Positions 1 through 12,055 of a stretch of DNA of 64,000 nt are shown in pieces. The number at the start of each line of letters is the position of its first letter. Position 1 is the first letter of the stretch. A program made the position numbers and the translations under genes. The notes beneath the pieces are model-generated. The model did no database searches. It was not told the origin of the DNA and was given only the letters and a program-made list of their open reading frames with translations. Source of the DNA: Microstegium vimineum. Taxonomy: Eukaryota > Streptophyta > Magnoliopsida > Poales > Poaceae. Location: the NCBI GenBank assembly GCA_022036555.1, contig CM039129.1, forward strand, positions 36,176,051-36,240,050. The letters are read 5' to 3'.

Positions 1-366
1 TGATTAAGCTCTCCTTGCAGAAACAAAGGAGTGTGGTCCGACATAAGTGAGGGAAGGGAGTGCAGGAAGCAAGCAGGGAAGATCATTTCCCACTCTGGGG
101 TGCATAGAAGTCTGTCAATTCTAGTGAGTGTAGGGTTGTCCTGCTGATTACTCCAGGTGAATCGGCGTCCATTTAGTTTGATTTCTTTGAGTCGCAGATG
201 GTCAATTGCTGCCTTAAAAGCACCCATCAGACGCCGATTTAGATTGGAGTTATTCTTATCTTGCTCCTGGTAAATGAGATTAAAATCACCCAAGATTAGC
301 CATCTACTATGCTCCGGTGGTGGAATGCTCTTCACTTCCTGAAGGAACTGGAGCTTGGCTGCATCT
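1..366 (-). mobile_element. LINE endonuclease-domain fragment (antisense)
   Basis: Read on the minus strand this stretch encodes a piece of the AP-type endonuclease domain of a plant L1-like LINE. The visible motifs are W-L-I-L-G-D-F-N-L-I (about 270-300), R-R-F-T-W-S-N (about 150-175), T-R-I-D-R-L (about 110-130) and S-D-H-T-P-L (about 30-45), in the order expected of exonuclease/endonuclease/phosphatase folds. These residues normally form the Mg-binding and His-Asp catalytic pair of the nicking enzyme. The frame is open over the visible part and runs off the left edge of the window. It stops abruptly at about 366, where NLR coding sequence on the opposite strand begins. The element is therefore truncated and not active by itself. 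The identification rests on motif order; the exact LINE family is not determined. Confidence 0.85.
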
Positions 367-2536
367 GAAGAAATGTGGCGGTCTTCCACTTGCTCTTGTC
401 AGTGTGGCCAGACAGTTAAGTAGCGAAGATGAACCTACAGGGCAGTTTTGCTCAGAATTATGCAGCAAGCTAGGTTCTTATCTTGAACGAGAAGATGGTG
501 AGCCCAACTTCGCAAGGCTTCGTGATGTGCTTATGGATAGTTACACCAGCCTCTCTGATCTCAATGTCAGGACCTGCTTGCTATATCTTAGTATATTCCC
601 CAATGATCGTCCGCTCAGGAAGAATGTCATAATCAGGCGATGGCTAGCTGAAGGATATGCACTAAGTGAAGACAATGCATTGAGTGAACAGAGTGTAGCA
701 AATGGAAATTTGAAGACTCTCATTGACCGGAATATAGTCTTGCCTGTTAAAACTAGAAAAAATGCAGAAATTAAGATGTGCAAAACCCATTGCATCATGC
801 ACGAGTTCCTGCTGCACAGGGCCATGCATGAGAAATTCATCATGTGCTCTCACGCTACCAGTGACGAAATAGTTCGTCACCTCTTCATCAATGATCATGT
901 TCGTGATGACACGAAGTCCACAAAAACCATGAAGATGGACTTATCTCGTGTCCGGTCTCTGACAGTCAGTGGGAATGCTGGTGGTGCTATTTCTGATTTT
1001 GGCAAGTATAAACTTATGAGAGTCTTGGATCTTGAAGAATGCACTGACATGAATGATAGCCATGTCAGGAAAATATGCAAGCTTTGGAATCTGAGATATC
1101 TGAGCCTAAGTTGCAATATTACACATCTTCCCAAGGAAATAACAAAGCTCAAACTATTGGAGACACTCATTCTGAGCAAAACGGTTGTAAATGTGCTGCC
1201 AGTGGAAGTCGTTGGGCTTCCTTGTTTGGTTAATCTGATTGGAAAGTTTAAGCTTTTAGATCGATACTCGATGTCGAGTTGTAAAATGGAGAGACTGTCT
1301 AAAAATGAAGGACTTGAGGATCTATTCAGGAAAAGCAAGCTGGAGACCCTAGCAGGATTTGTTGATGATGGGAGCCAAAAGCAAGGATCTCTGCAACTCA
1401 TGGTCCATATGAAGAACTTGAAAAAGGTGAAGATATGGTGCGAGTCTACTGCAGATGTCGGAGACAATAACCACTTGAAGGCTGAACTGGTAAAGGCCAT
1501 TGGGCAATACATCAAAACTCCTATGGGTGCTGGAGATGCTCGCTCCCTGTCAATCGATTTTCATGGAGTACCCGGAGGATCACTGAATGCTCTTCAAGAA
1601 CTCTGTTCTCATAGCACATCCTTGCAGGAAACATATTATCTCAGCTCACTGAAACTCCATGACAACTTATCAACATATCCTGAGTTTATTGGCATACTTT
1701 CAGGACTAACTGAACTGTGCCTTTCGTCTGCAATTATTTCTAGGAATCTTTTGTTTGCATTTAGTGAAATGCCATTGTTGCTTTATCTCAAACTGATAGC
1801 TGATGAGATTGAAGGTTTCATCATTAAAGGTGGCACTTTCCAAAGCTTGCGACGGCTGTGCTTTCTTGTGCGACATCAGAACCCTGTCATCCCCATAGTT
1901 GAAGAAGGAGCACTTCCAGAACTTGTCTCACTCCAACTACTATGTAAGCATCTAACTGGTCCTTCGGGTATTGAAATTAGACACCTCAGAATGCTCCAGG
2001 AAATCGAACTTCATCCTGAAGTCAGTGATCCATTAAGACAATAATGGGAAGCAGCAGCATCGAACCACCCTAGCAGGCCGGTCGTTTTACCTTTCATAAC
2101 TTGCAATGATCCGGTGGGCAATGAGCCTAAAAAGAACCTAGTTGCATCACCAGAGGAATAAGGGCATGAGGAGGTTGTCATCCAAGGGCAGCTAGCTCAT
2201 GAGGCACACAGACCTTATGTACAACATATGCCTCCTACTTGTGACTATTCTAGACCCAGCAGTGAAATTGATGATTCCACATACCATGAGCCCATGGAGA
2301 GTACAATTGGAACAGAGGAAGCAGCTCTTGAGACTCTGATTGACGAGCAACTGCTGATCGAGGAACCACTGGAGCACACTCCTGTGCAGGCAAGGCATGA
2401 AAATAGTACGATTCAATCAAGAACAAACGGGATAATGGGTTCTACTTCTGATCATTTAGTACTTGAGGGTAAAGGGATGATACAAGAAACAGCAAGCATC
2501 AACGAAACATATTGCCATGGAGGTATCAAAATATAA
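366..2536 (+). pseudogene. 5'-truncated NLR (NB-ARC-LRR) resistance-gene pseudogene
   Basis: A grass NLR missing everything before the GLPL motif (no coiled coil, P-loop, kinase-2 or RNBS motifs). It begins at KKCGGLPLALVSVA, followed by the winged-helix block Y-L-S-I-F-P..L-I-like..R-R-W-L-A-E-G-Y (about 575-660). In place of the MHD motif it reads C-I-M-H-E-F-L-L-H (about 790-815). Leucine-rich repeats follow from about 950 to 2040 (for example L-R-Y-L-S-L, L-E-T-L-I-L, L-P-V-E-V-V-G-L). NLRs are intracellular pathogen sensors in which NB-ARC is an ATP switch and the LRR gives specificity. The frame is open from an ATG at 317, but its first 17 codons are antisense LINE sequence. TAA codons at 2042-2044 and 2159-2161 interrupt the same frame, which otherwise continues to 2536 with the W-E-A-A-A-S-N-H-P tail common in rice-type NLRs. 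A pseudogene is near certain. Confidence 0.88.
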
Positions 2537-3160
2537 GATTGCTAAAAATATGGTCTTTTGTAACCGACCAAAGAGGAAGTTATGTTCAATGGAGCCACTC
2601 AATATTAGCCAAGTCACCCTTCAATTCTACCCCAAAAAAGGATGTGAATGAGCAATGATGATTTTGGTTAAGTCGCTTCCACAAAAAAACTTACTCTACA
2701 TTGTAAATACCTATGGTCTGTCTGACAAACAACGATCCACATGCATGTCATTTCCTTCTGTCATGCGTTGTTCTTGGAGAGCCTTTCGTGGGTCAAGTGT
2801 TGCTATGTTTGTGTATGGAACTAAATATTCGGTTGTGTACAGTAGCTTGGTGTGGCATGATATATGATGTCATGTCATTAGTCTTTAATATTACCTACTA
2901 GTGGTCATGCACGTGTTTATGGTTGTGACAAGCGACGTACTAAAATATGTGATTTGATTGTTATTGAGACAATGGATTTTTTTTATCTTTTTCTAAATCT
3001 TCAATTGTTTGTTGAATTGCAACTTTGGTTTTTATGCATTTGCAGCCGTTTTTAATTCTGTTTCCAGTACCAAAATTTGGGTCAAACCTATCCATACTAC
3101 TGTATAAAAGAGTGAAGAAATTGTAAAATATTTATTACCTAAAATTTCTTACCCACCTAA
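2537..3160. other. Intergenic / former NLR 3' flank
   Basis: AT-leaning sequence with no convincing coding frame. The short open frames here lack family features. It may be the old 3' untranslated region of the NLR relic. Confidence 0.4.
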
Positions 3161-3289
3161 CGTCTTTCTTAGTATATTTTGATTTCTCATGTAATGCTAG
3201 ATATTAATTTGACGAATGGGTCAAATTACATACCCCTTCTTTTTTCTTGGATTCTGAAAAGAAAAGTATATCCCTTCTTTTTCTCTAGT

Positions 3290-3790
3290 ACTCCTATTTG
3301 TGAGCCACCGAGATCCTGGCGTCGAAAGTTCCGCAGCTGCGCTCGGCTCTTCTTGACCGGAGTCGGCGTTGTCTGCTCGGGAGGTGGGCGCCGCCTCCGG
3401 GTCCATTGGATGCGGCGTCATCGTCGCTGCTTGATCTACGGCCCATTCTGTTGCCCTTCCATCCGCCTCCCCTGACTCCGTTAGTCCCTTCCGATCAGCA
3501 CCTCCCCTCCATCCCCACAGGTCCATGGAGGTGTCGAACGGCACCTGCAGTCGGCCTACAGGGTCGCCACCCCACCTTAGCTACGGCCACCACGAGGTGC
3601 ACCCATACCCTGACGGCGCGGCGCCTCTGGACAGCGACGGCTACTGGCATGGTTGGTCCCTGATCCCATATTCTCCGCTCTATAGACACTTGTTGTTGCA
3701 GTTGTTCTCATGCCATTTGCGAGTGTTTGCTGTGCGATCATCCATACTGCAAAGCGATTAACATGTTAGGCTTTGAGTTGTGTTATTCAC
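3290..3790 (+). other. GC-rich gene-fragment-like segment
   Basis: An abrupt rise in GC content from about 3300 to 3660 resembles a grass first exon. A short frame starts at 3525 (M-E-V-S-N-G-T-C-S) and a possible GT donor lies near 3652. I do not recognise the product. The downstream 130 bases (about 3660-3790) have an imperfect second copy at about 21370-21500, sharing AGTGTTTGCT and ATTAACATGTTAG in the same order. This suggests a captured or duplicated gene fragment rather than a working gene. Function unknown. Confidence 0.3.
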
Positions 3791-4600
3791 TACCATCTCT
3801 TTGGTCTGTATTGATAATGCATTGAAGCAGAATAGCAGCCAACACAAAGGAAAGGGGGAGAGAGGGTCTCCTTGCCTACTCCATGCTGATAATGAAAATG
3901 TTTTCTAAGAACACCATTGAGAAGTATTGATGAGGAACCAAAGAAAAGATTTTTTTTGGGTTTAGTCACACCATTTGTTATCAAAACCAAGATGCAACAT
4001 CATTTGGAGGATCACATTATGCTCCACAATATCAAAAGCTTTTGTGAAATCCAGTTTCAAAATGACAATTTCCCTTTTAGAGTGCTGATATTGATAATAT
4101 ATTCATATGCCCAAGCAAGGCAATCTTGTATTATCCTGGTCTTAATGAAGTCATATTGATTTGTGTGAACGAGGGAGATTATTTTTTACTGGAGCTTGTT
4201 AGCCATAGGCTTTTGTAATAATCTTGTGGACAATTTAGATTCTTTAGAAGAGAGATGGATCTGAAATCATTCACATTAAACAAGATTGTTTGTTTTGGGG
4301 ATGAGGGTGATGAAGGAACTATTTATGGCCTGAAGGGTCCAGAGAGCCATTAAAGAAGTCGCGACATAGGATGTAGAAATCTTCTTTTATTATTTCGCAA
4401 CAAACTCTTGAGGAAGAATATATTGAAACCATCTAGTCCTGGGGCTTTGTCAGCAGGCAGCCCTGACAGATGCTCCAACTCTTCTCTCGATTCAACTAAA
4501 TGGCTTAGATTATATAGCATTATAGGATTTGTAGTGCATCCCATTCTATGCTTATATTCCTCTAGAAGCAATGCGGCCTTTTCACTATGATCAGAAACAG
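3790..4600 (-). mobile_element. Decayed LINE reverse transcriptase fragment
   Basis: On the minus strand, scattered frames preserve LINE reverse transcriptase landmarks. These are L-P-A-D-K-A-P-G-L-D-G-F (about 4430-4460), S-F-I-T-L-I-P-K (about 4290-4320), I-L-K-L-D-F-T-K-A-F-D (about 4030-4060) and Q-G-D-P-L-S-P followed by F-V-L-A-A-I-L-L-Q-C-I-I (about 3800-3870). They occur in the correct 5'-to-3' order for a minus-strand element. Stops and frameshifts separate the blocks, and the catalytic Y-x-D-D block is not visible. The endonuclease fragment at 1-366 lies on the wrong side to be the 5' half of this copy without rearrangement, so the two are probably separate insertions. Confidence 0.8.
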
Positions 4601-4708
4601 CCTCTTCAGTGTAGATAGAAGTGATGGTGTTCAGTTTGTATCTCTTAGTCTCACACTGAGCTCAACATTCATAGCTATATTCTATAGATCTAGAAGATTA
4701 GTTTCTTA

Positions 4709-4841
4709 CTCTCTTCGTCCTAATATACAAGGCGTAACCACTATTTTATTCAAATCCTATAATATAAGCAAACTCTCTTTAGACACACATACATCCATAC
4801 AGTAGTACTAGTGTTAAGAGAAAGAATTAAATGTGATGGAG
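4709..4841. mobile_element. Stowaway-like MITE (short, internally deleted)
   Basis: The left end CTCTCTTCGTCCTAATATAC matches the Stowaway/Tc1-mariner terminal consensus. The right end at 4841 (GATGGAG) is flanked by TA, as is the left end (4707-4708). At about 133 bp it is shorter than usual and its terminal pairing is weak. Confidence 0.5.
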
Positions 4842-7800
4842 TATTTGATAACTAAAAAAGTTACAGAACACCCAATCATCATGCATCCATGGCTTATATA
4901 CAAAAAAAAAAGCCTACATAGTAAAGCATGCGAAGTTGAACGATTGGTTTCATCTTGGTGCAGGACCTATACGAGTTGCTGATTCAATGTCTACCTGTTG
5001 CAACTCAACCGCAGCATTTTGCCCAAGATGATCACTTGTTTTTTCACTGGTATGCAAATCAACACTTGTTGTGCTAAGATTGATTGTGCTGGTCGATACT
5101 GAGCTGTAGTAGCCCATTGCATAAGACACCTCCAGCTCCAAGCTCTCCTTGAGCTCTGCCACAATGTTGGTCATTGCTGGTCGCTCCCTTGACGGTTGTT
5201 CTTTGCACTTCAATGCCAACTCTGCAACTTTCCAGAGAGAGTTGACATCATACATTCCTCCCATCCTTGGGTCAGCAATGCTTGTAATATCACCCTCAGA
5301 GAGCTTCTGGCGCACCCATAGTGCAACATGGATGCTCTCATTGTCACTTACAGGAACTGCTGGTGGCTGGCCTGTGATAAGCTCCAATAGCACAACACTG
5401 AAGCTGTATACATCACTCTTCTCACTGAGCTGGGACGTGTTGTAGTATTCAGGGTCAAGATATCCTAGGGTGCCTGCTGGTTGTGTGGTGACATGGGTCC
5501 TGAACTCATCAGAGAATGCTTTCATGAGCCCAAAGTCAGCTATCTTCGCCTCAAGATCAGCGGATAGAAGAATGTTCGTTGTCTTCACATCCCTATGGAT
5601 CAGTGGTGGCTGGCATGATTTATGCAGATACTCCAGTCCTGCACCCAAGTGAGGAACCAGTAATTACTTTGCAATTCATCTAGTGTTATAGATCTTTTTC
5701 GAAAAAAAATCTAGTGTTAGATGGATTATTAGGAGCTAGACACATGGTAACGAGACCAAAATTTTTTCTTCAGATCTTGGTAGTATATGAAACAGAGTAA
5801 GATACTGGTTGGTACACGCTGCAAGATATATATGATACAGGCTTCTCTTACTACTGTATTTCTTATTCAAGGTACGCCTCTGTTCAGCCTTACAAACCTT
5901 GGGCGGAGTTGAGAGCAATCTTGAGACGTTGCTGCCAAGTGAGGGGTGTAGCAGCAGAGGCCTCTCCTGTGATTGATGGTCAGAACAAATTTATTATAGG
6001 AACGTTTCTGTAAGATAGTGAAATACTAGTTGGCTTGTCAAATTAGATCATAATATGCATCACTTGTCATGTCAAAAGTGTATGATGGCACAAAATCACG
6101 GTCCTTAATTTTGCTATGAATATGTTAGACACAGCAGACAATAAACATGGCACCTTACACTTTAATGTATTCAAACTTTATCCCAACAAATATTCCCATG
6201 CTAAGATGACTTTTTCCTGCATCTATGCTGCCAATCTGTTTGACAAAGCTAAAATAGAAATGTGAACTTTTGCCTTTAGTGGAAGAGTATGTTTTTTCTT
6301 TATGATGGTGCAGGCAGGTGGTAAGTTACCTCTTAGACAGTCCTCTAGGTTCCCCCCCTGCATGTATTCATAGACAAGGGCCATATGTTTCTTGTCCTTG
6401 CAATATCCAATCAAGGAAACCAGATTTTTGTGATGAACTCTAGACAAATGCCGAGCCTGAAATATGTAATAACAACATTTTATTTCAGTTTTCAAATTCA
6501 TACGGAAGATAAAGCACAAAAGAATAGCCTACCTCAGCTAAAAACTCTTTACCCCCTTGAGAGGATGTTTTTGAACGCATCTTGACGGCAACTGGATTTC
6601 CATTCTCCAAATATCCTAGGAAGACAGAACCAAACCCTCCTCGCCCTATTTCTTCTTTGAAGTTAGCTGTCAAGAGCTTCAGCTCCTTGTAGGTGAACTT
6701 TCTGTTCTCAAATATGTGTGAACTGGCTTGAGGGCTAATAAACCTTGAGTTGTTTGGCATCCATGTATCTGGATTGAATCATGTATTATATGAAAATATT
6801 CAATTAGTAAACATCTAATTATTTCCTCGATAAAATATGTTTTTGAAGCAAATTCTTTGAAGAAATGTTACCTTGTTTGTTTCTCATTCTATGGAGGATA
6901 AGTAATCCTGCAACAAATAGTAGAGTTGCTACTGCTATTGGAACAACTATTGCAATGATAAGTGTTCTGTTTCTTTTCTTCTTCTTCGGCTCACATGTAG
7001 AAGGACCATTATCACACAAATTTGTGTTGTTATCAATCCTAACATTTGGTCAACATTACCAGGATTAATTAAATATAGAGAGAAATAAAAAAACACCGCG
7101 GTGTATTTTTTTTATCCAAGTAGCAGGACTTAAGTTATTATGTGTTTCTAACTTATCCTTGAGTAGTGATTCTGTATGAAAAATTTGATGGTCCATCTCT
7201 AGTGAACTGTGAACCTCAAGGATGAAATGAACTTTTGAAATGTAAATTGGCTACATGATGCAGACAGCAGACCTCAATACCAGAGATCCATTTTGAATCT
7301 TTTCTAGCATAGCTGCAGGTACTGATCCATTGAGTCTGTTGCTTGACAAATCACTGCAGAAACTAAGTTCACGTTCAATATGGTGATGCAGGTATTGCAA
7401 AATTGATTTTGGGTTAACAGAAATACTTACAGGAATGACAGTGATGACATTTGTGCCAGAAAATCTGGCACTGGACCAGATAGGCTATTATTTGACAGAT
7501 CTCTGGAATTACACAAAGTTCTTGTGAGGAAAATACTAGAATAGTCATCATAACTCCTTATTAAATAAAGTTGAATGGTATGCTACTTCAAGTTTCTGAA
7601 AAAATAGTAGGTGAATGTTGCATGTATGGAGGTGAGAACCACAAAGAGTTATAAAATTCAAAGTGTACTAATTAAGCACAACGTTTGATATGGTGGATCA
7701 CTTACAGCTGTTGGAGTGAGTTTAGATCTCCAAAAGAGGAATTAACTGTACCAGTCAACCCACTCGATGATAAATTCCTGTAACAGATCATATTCCGGGG

Positions 7801-9419
7801 CAGGGAAACAAGACATTCTTCTTTAGTCATTTACTATCTATGCAAATCTATCTAATGGTAGAGTGCCTTGAAGTGTACTACTTACAGCGCTGTTATCTGT
7901 GCAGGACCAGATGATGGATAACTGCATTGCAAGCCATCCCAGGCAAATGCTTTTGGTGCACAAGGATCACCCTTCCAATTTTTGTTCAGTGCATACCTTT
8001 CTCGAATTGCCATCATAGCTTTAGCTGTCCATATGGAGAAAACAAAACCAAAGAAGGTAACTTAAATCTATGCTTTTGTATATGACATCCAGACCATTTA
8101 GAATTGGACTAGTAAAAAAATCTAACTGAGCTTAAGGTTTTTGATAAGATGATACCGTCTACATCATTCGTCGCCATCTCAGTCATTGGCTTCACTGAAT
8201 ATATCTCGAATGCATTCAGAATGGGTGGAAGCGTGGCCGCCGCTGTGGCGACAAGCGAGACGCTATGCTGGCCAGGCCCCTGTACCATCCTCTTCACAGC
8301 CTCCGCGGAGAGGTACTTTGGGGTGAAGCCCTGGCTGCTGCCATCATTCCCGGTAGCGTTGTCGACGAGGATGTCAAACTGTCTCAGCCCATTGCTTGGC
8401 ACCCTCTGAAGCTCCGCGAAGTAGAGGAACAAAAGGTAAGTTGAGTTGGCGTTGGCGTCCTCCAAGGAGGGGTCTGAGCTCCATGAGATGTCCATCTGGG
8501 TAGTTCCGTTCACCGGAGTGGCGGCGTTCTGCAGAATCTCCGATGGCTTGTCGAAGCTGCTGGTGACATTAGAGACGTCGACTTGCTTTGTGGTGTTTGT
8601 GTTGGTCCATGCGGCGTTGCGGCCATACCTTTGCCATAGGCGGTCATACGAATCATCCGGGTACCTGTGGTTTTCAAGAAATTAAACCAAATCGATGTGA
8701 GGCAATCTACAGAGCTTAACAGCTTACTAATTCTGATTTCTACTATTACTAACATAGTAACATCTGCTTACAAAGGTGCCAGCTGAAAGGGAGTCTTGAC
8801 GACGACACCCACACACTCACCTGAATGGCGGAACAGAATTATCTGGATTGAACTGGTATCGATTGAAATCGAATCTGGCTGATGGGCGGGACAGGCTGAG
8901 CAAAAACAGAGACTGATTGACCGTAGCCTCCTGGTACATGGTCGCACTGAGCGGCCTGAGCTCAAGCCCAGAGATGAACGGTGTACCCAACCCTATATTG
9001 ACCAAGCACACCTGTAAATGCTCACGTTACTTATGATGAATTCATTCATTTAACAAAAAACAATGCATATTTTCATGGTAAATGTACTGCGGAATAGACA
9101 TGTTGATTTTGGTATAGGAAGTATCGATGAAGGAGGCAACACCCTTGTGGAGACAAGATTATTGTGAAATCTATGATACCATGTATTATGAAATAATTGC
9201 TGATATCATGGTTACAAAAAAATGCTTTAGCAAATTCATTGTCATGACAAAAAATGCTGATATTATGGTTATATAAAATAAATGTGTGCCAAGCCTCGGC
9301 ACCATAAATCGTGGCGCTGAGCTCTGGCCACACCAACCACGCCAACCATGCCGCCGAATCCAGGGTCCAAAGACAGTTTTTTGATCGAAAAAGGTTAAGT
9401 TGAAAATTTTGGGTGAGGC

Positions 9420-10103
9420 CACCATGGCGAGTTCTTACGCGTATTTCCCCTTTTTCTTCTCTCTTCTCTCTTTCACATAGGATTTTAACTAAATTGATTT
9501 AACTATAAAAAAAGTTAAGATGTATTATTATATACTTGCTCATCTTACACATCGGAAATTAACAGCCTAGGGAGGGTCAGACACACCTTTTGCGAGGTTT
9601 TGAACCAAACACACGTACGCCCTACAAGTGTGGAATGACAACAATGAAAAACTCGTGCTTAGCCTGGTCCGGCCTTATTTGGATGCACATGTATTTCACT
9701 CAAATCACATGTGTTAAAGTGGATTGAGGTGGAACTTAATTTAGTTACACTCCAATCAATTCCAACACATGTGGTTTTGAATTTTGTGGGTTCTTCCTCT
9801 GTATTGCATTGGACCTTAACGAGACTTTCTTCTTAAAAAAATTTAGTCTTTTTTTCACAGTTTCTCATTGTCCAGACCCAGAGTCCAGACAATTTCTGCG
9901 TGAGTTGGACTTGGAGCCCGATTCTGAGGTGTAACCGAACCGGAGTCTGAGGTGTTCTAAGTTGTAACCGAACAGGATCGGATTCACAGGTGTCCTTTTG
10001 GTACAATACATGGAACTGGTGGAGATTTATATTTCGTTTGGTCGTTTTATATATATAAAAGAAATATACACATATGCATGGAGCTTTGCAGGACACGTAC
10101 TCC
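9420..10103. other. Receptor-kinase intron 2, part downstream of its acceptor side
   Basis: AT-rich intron filler, in plus coordinates between the exon at 8821-9011 and the inserted F-box relic. A stretch from about 9672 (GGCCTTATTTGGATGC) looks like a Tourist-type terminus, but no clear partner end or target duplication was found. Confidence 0.35.
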
Positions 10104-12055
10104 ATGGAGATTGCAGAGGGCACAAGGAAACGGACCCGCCGCGCAAGTGATGGCGACTGCGGTGGCGGAAGCTCCGGCGCCGCCGGTTGCCCGGACCGGC
10201 TGAGCGCTCTACCGGACTGCCTTCTCCACGTTATCATGTCCTCCCTCAAGTCTCGACAGGTGGTGCAGACCTGCGTGCTGTCAACACGCTGGAGGCACCT
10301 GTGGCGCTCGATCTGTGCCATGCCTCGACATCGACATCGTTGAGTTCAGGAACCAGGACGAGGGCAAAGGGTGGGACGAATTCGAGGATTTCACCGTCAA
10401 CCTCATGCTCCGTTTCAACATCGCACTGTTGGACATTGATCGGGGCTGGAGACCTCCGTCCTACTCCTATGCTTTCTCTAGCAGTGCAGAAGAGCGCTGG
10501 GAATACAGCGGCCGACAAGCAGCTGCGTGGCTCCGACGTGCGATGAAATACTGCACAGCAGCAGGAGAAGCCGAGCAGGTCGTCATGCTGTCGTCAGACA
10601 GCGTCAGCAGGGATTGGATCATCTGAAGCCCAGCTTTTTGTCATGGCGCCTCAGAAGGCTGCATCTCTGCCACATATATACCTCTGGACGACGACCGTTT
10701 CGCGGAGCATCTCACCTCAGTGTGCCGCTCTCTTGAGGATCTGGAGCTGGACCATTGCACCTGCTGTGAGATCCGTTCCATCGCCTCCGACTCCCTCAAG
10801 AACCTGGTTCTGAAAAGTTGCTTATGTGGTGGATTCCTCTCTCACATTGCATGCCCCAGGTTGAAGACCTTGGTTATCGATGGCGGCTCCAACTCCAATG
10901 CAGGATGCTGCAGTGACACGCTGGCTATCTCGGCTCCCATGCTTGCCTATCTACACCTAGATGTGGATGGTGTCGGCTTCCGTGGAGGTATTTCGATAAA
11001 TGAGATGCCGTCCCTTGACAGGGCTTCGATTCATCTACGCGGTCACAAGTACAGTTTGTTGTTCAAATGTATGTGTGGAAGTAGACTTGGCGGGGATCAA
11101 TCCGAGCTTCTTTGTGCTTTGTCTAATAATGTGACAAGTCTCGAGTTGTTAGCTGTCGGGACAACGGTATGCTCTCTGGCATGCATCTTTTTTTGTTTTC
11201 TCGATCTACAAGCTAAGCTAGTGTTCCATTTTATCTCGTCACTCTGATAATGTACGTGTTGGTGCGCGCTGCTATCTATTTCCAATGAACTCCGGCCAGG
11301 TGCTCGGTGAGGAACCCAAATTCCTGGAATTCCAGAACCTGAGGAACTTGCTGCTGGGCGACTGTGATCTCAGCAATGACTTCTGCTTATTGCGGTTCAT
11401 TCATCGGGGTGCCCCTAATCTAGAGAAGGTCACTTTGCGACACTGCGAGGTACTATATATACACTGTAGCTTTGTTTTTTTCTAGCTTCTCATACGGAAC
11501 CATTAATGCATATATTTTGTGAGAGTTCTAAGTTTTTCCGGGTTTGTTGCTAGTAATTTGCAGTTGGGTGGTTGGTTTGGGTGCCACGTTTAGTTGTGGC
11601 CTTTAGTTTGGGTTTATCTTTGTAAATCTTGTTTGGTTTTCTGTGTTCTCCTTTGTTTCCTCGTCTAATAAAAAATCTAGCAAGGCTTTTGCTGCCTTTC
11701 TAAAAAAAAATCTCATATAGTTCATCATGGATCTCACATCTTTTGTGTTGCCCACACCCACAGTTCCCATGTGATTCTGATTCTGGCGGAACGCGCCAAG
11801 TCGACAAGAACTCATTCTCTGATTGCTATGGCCTGGACTTCCTACGTACGTGATGAGAACATCAAGCTTGAAATCATACATAAACATGACGACGCTGATG
11901 CTGCTCCTAACGCTGCTGTTGCTGCTACCGATGCTACTGAAGATTCCATTCCTCGTTCAACTGGAGCAGGGCCTCGTCGGGGAGCTCGGCACAGGACGAC
12001 CAGCGTCCGCATCTCGGGACCGAAATGGCCGGGAACGGTCCATTTGAGTTTGTGA
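10104..12055 (+). pseudogene. F-box/LRR protein pseudogene inside receptor-kinase intron 2
   Basis: An F-box motif (D-R-L-S-A-L-P-D-C-L-L-H-V-I through V-L-S-T-R-W-R-H-L-W-R-S, about 10195-10310) is followed by the P-C-L-D-I-D strand and leucine-rich blocks typical of the large grass FBL/FBD family. Such proteins are substrate adaptors of SCF ubiquitin ligases. Exons appear to be 10104-11166, 11300-11449 and 11764-12055, with plausible GT-AG borders. The frame is broken by an extra ATCT at 10311-10314, a shift with stop at about 10622-10626, another near 10678 and another near 11850. The last exon keeps the family tail L-D-F-L..D-E-N-I-K-L-E-I-I. The gene runs opposite to the host receptor kinase, so it arrived by insertion or duplication. 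An ATG at 10074 is an alternative start. Confidence 0.8.
11490..11711 (+). mobile_element. LINE 3' end with poly(A) in F-box intron
   Basis: Sequence up to 11711 ends AATAAAAAATCTAGCAAGG..TTTTGCTGCCTTTC followed by nine A residues. This is the usual 3' tail of grass L1-like elements. TCTCATA occurs just before (about 11488) and just after the A-run (11712), a possible 7-bp target duplication. It is a heavily 5'-truncated insertion. Confidence 0.6.

Noticed and set aside
317..366. N-terminal codons of the NLR-like open frame as a real protein start
   Set aside because: They are the reverse complement of a LINE endonuclease.
1..4600. One continuous LINE from the endonuclease (1-366) and RT (3790-4600) parts
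   Set aside because: Both are on the minus strand, but the endonuclease lies 3' of the RT, the wrong order for one element.
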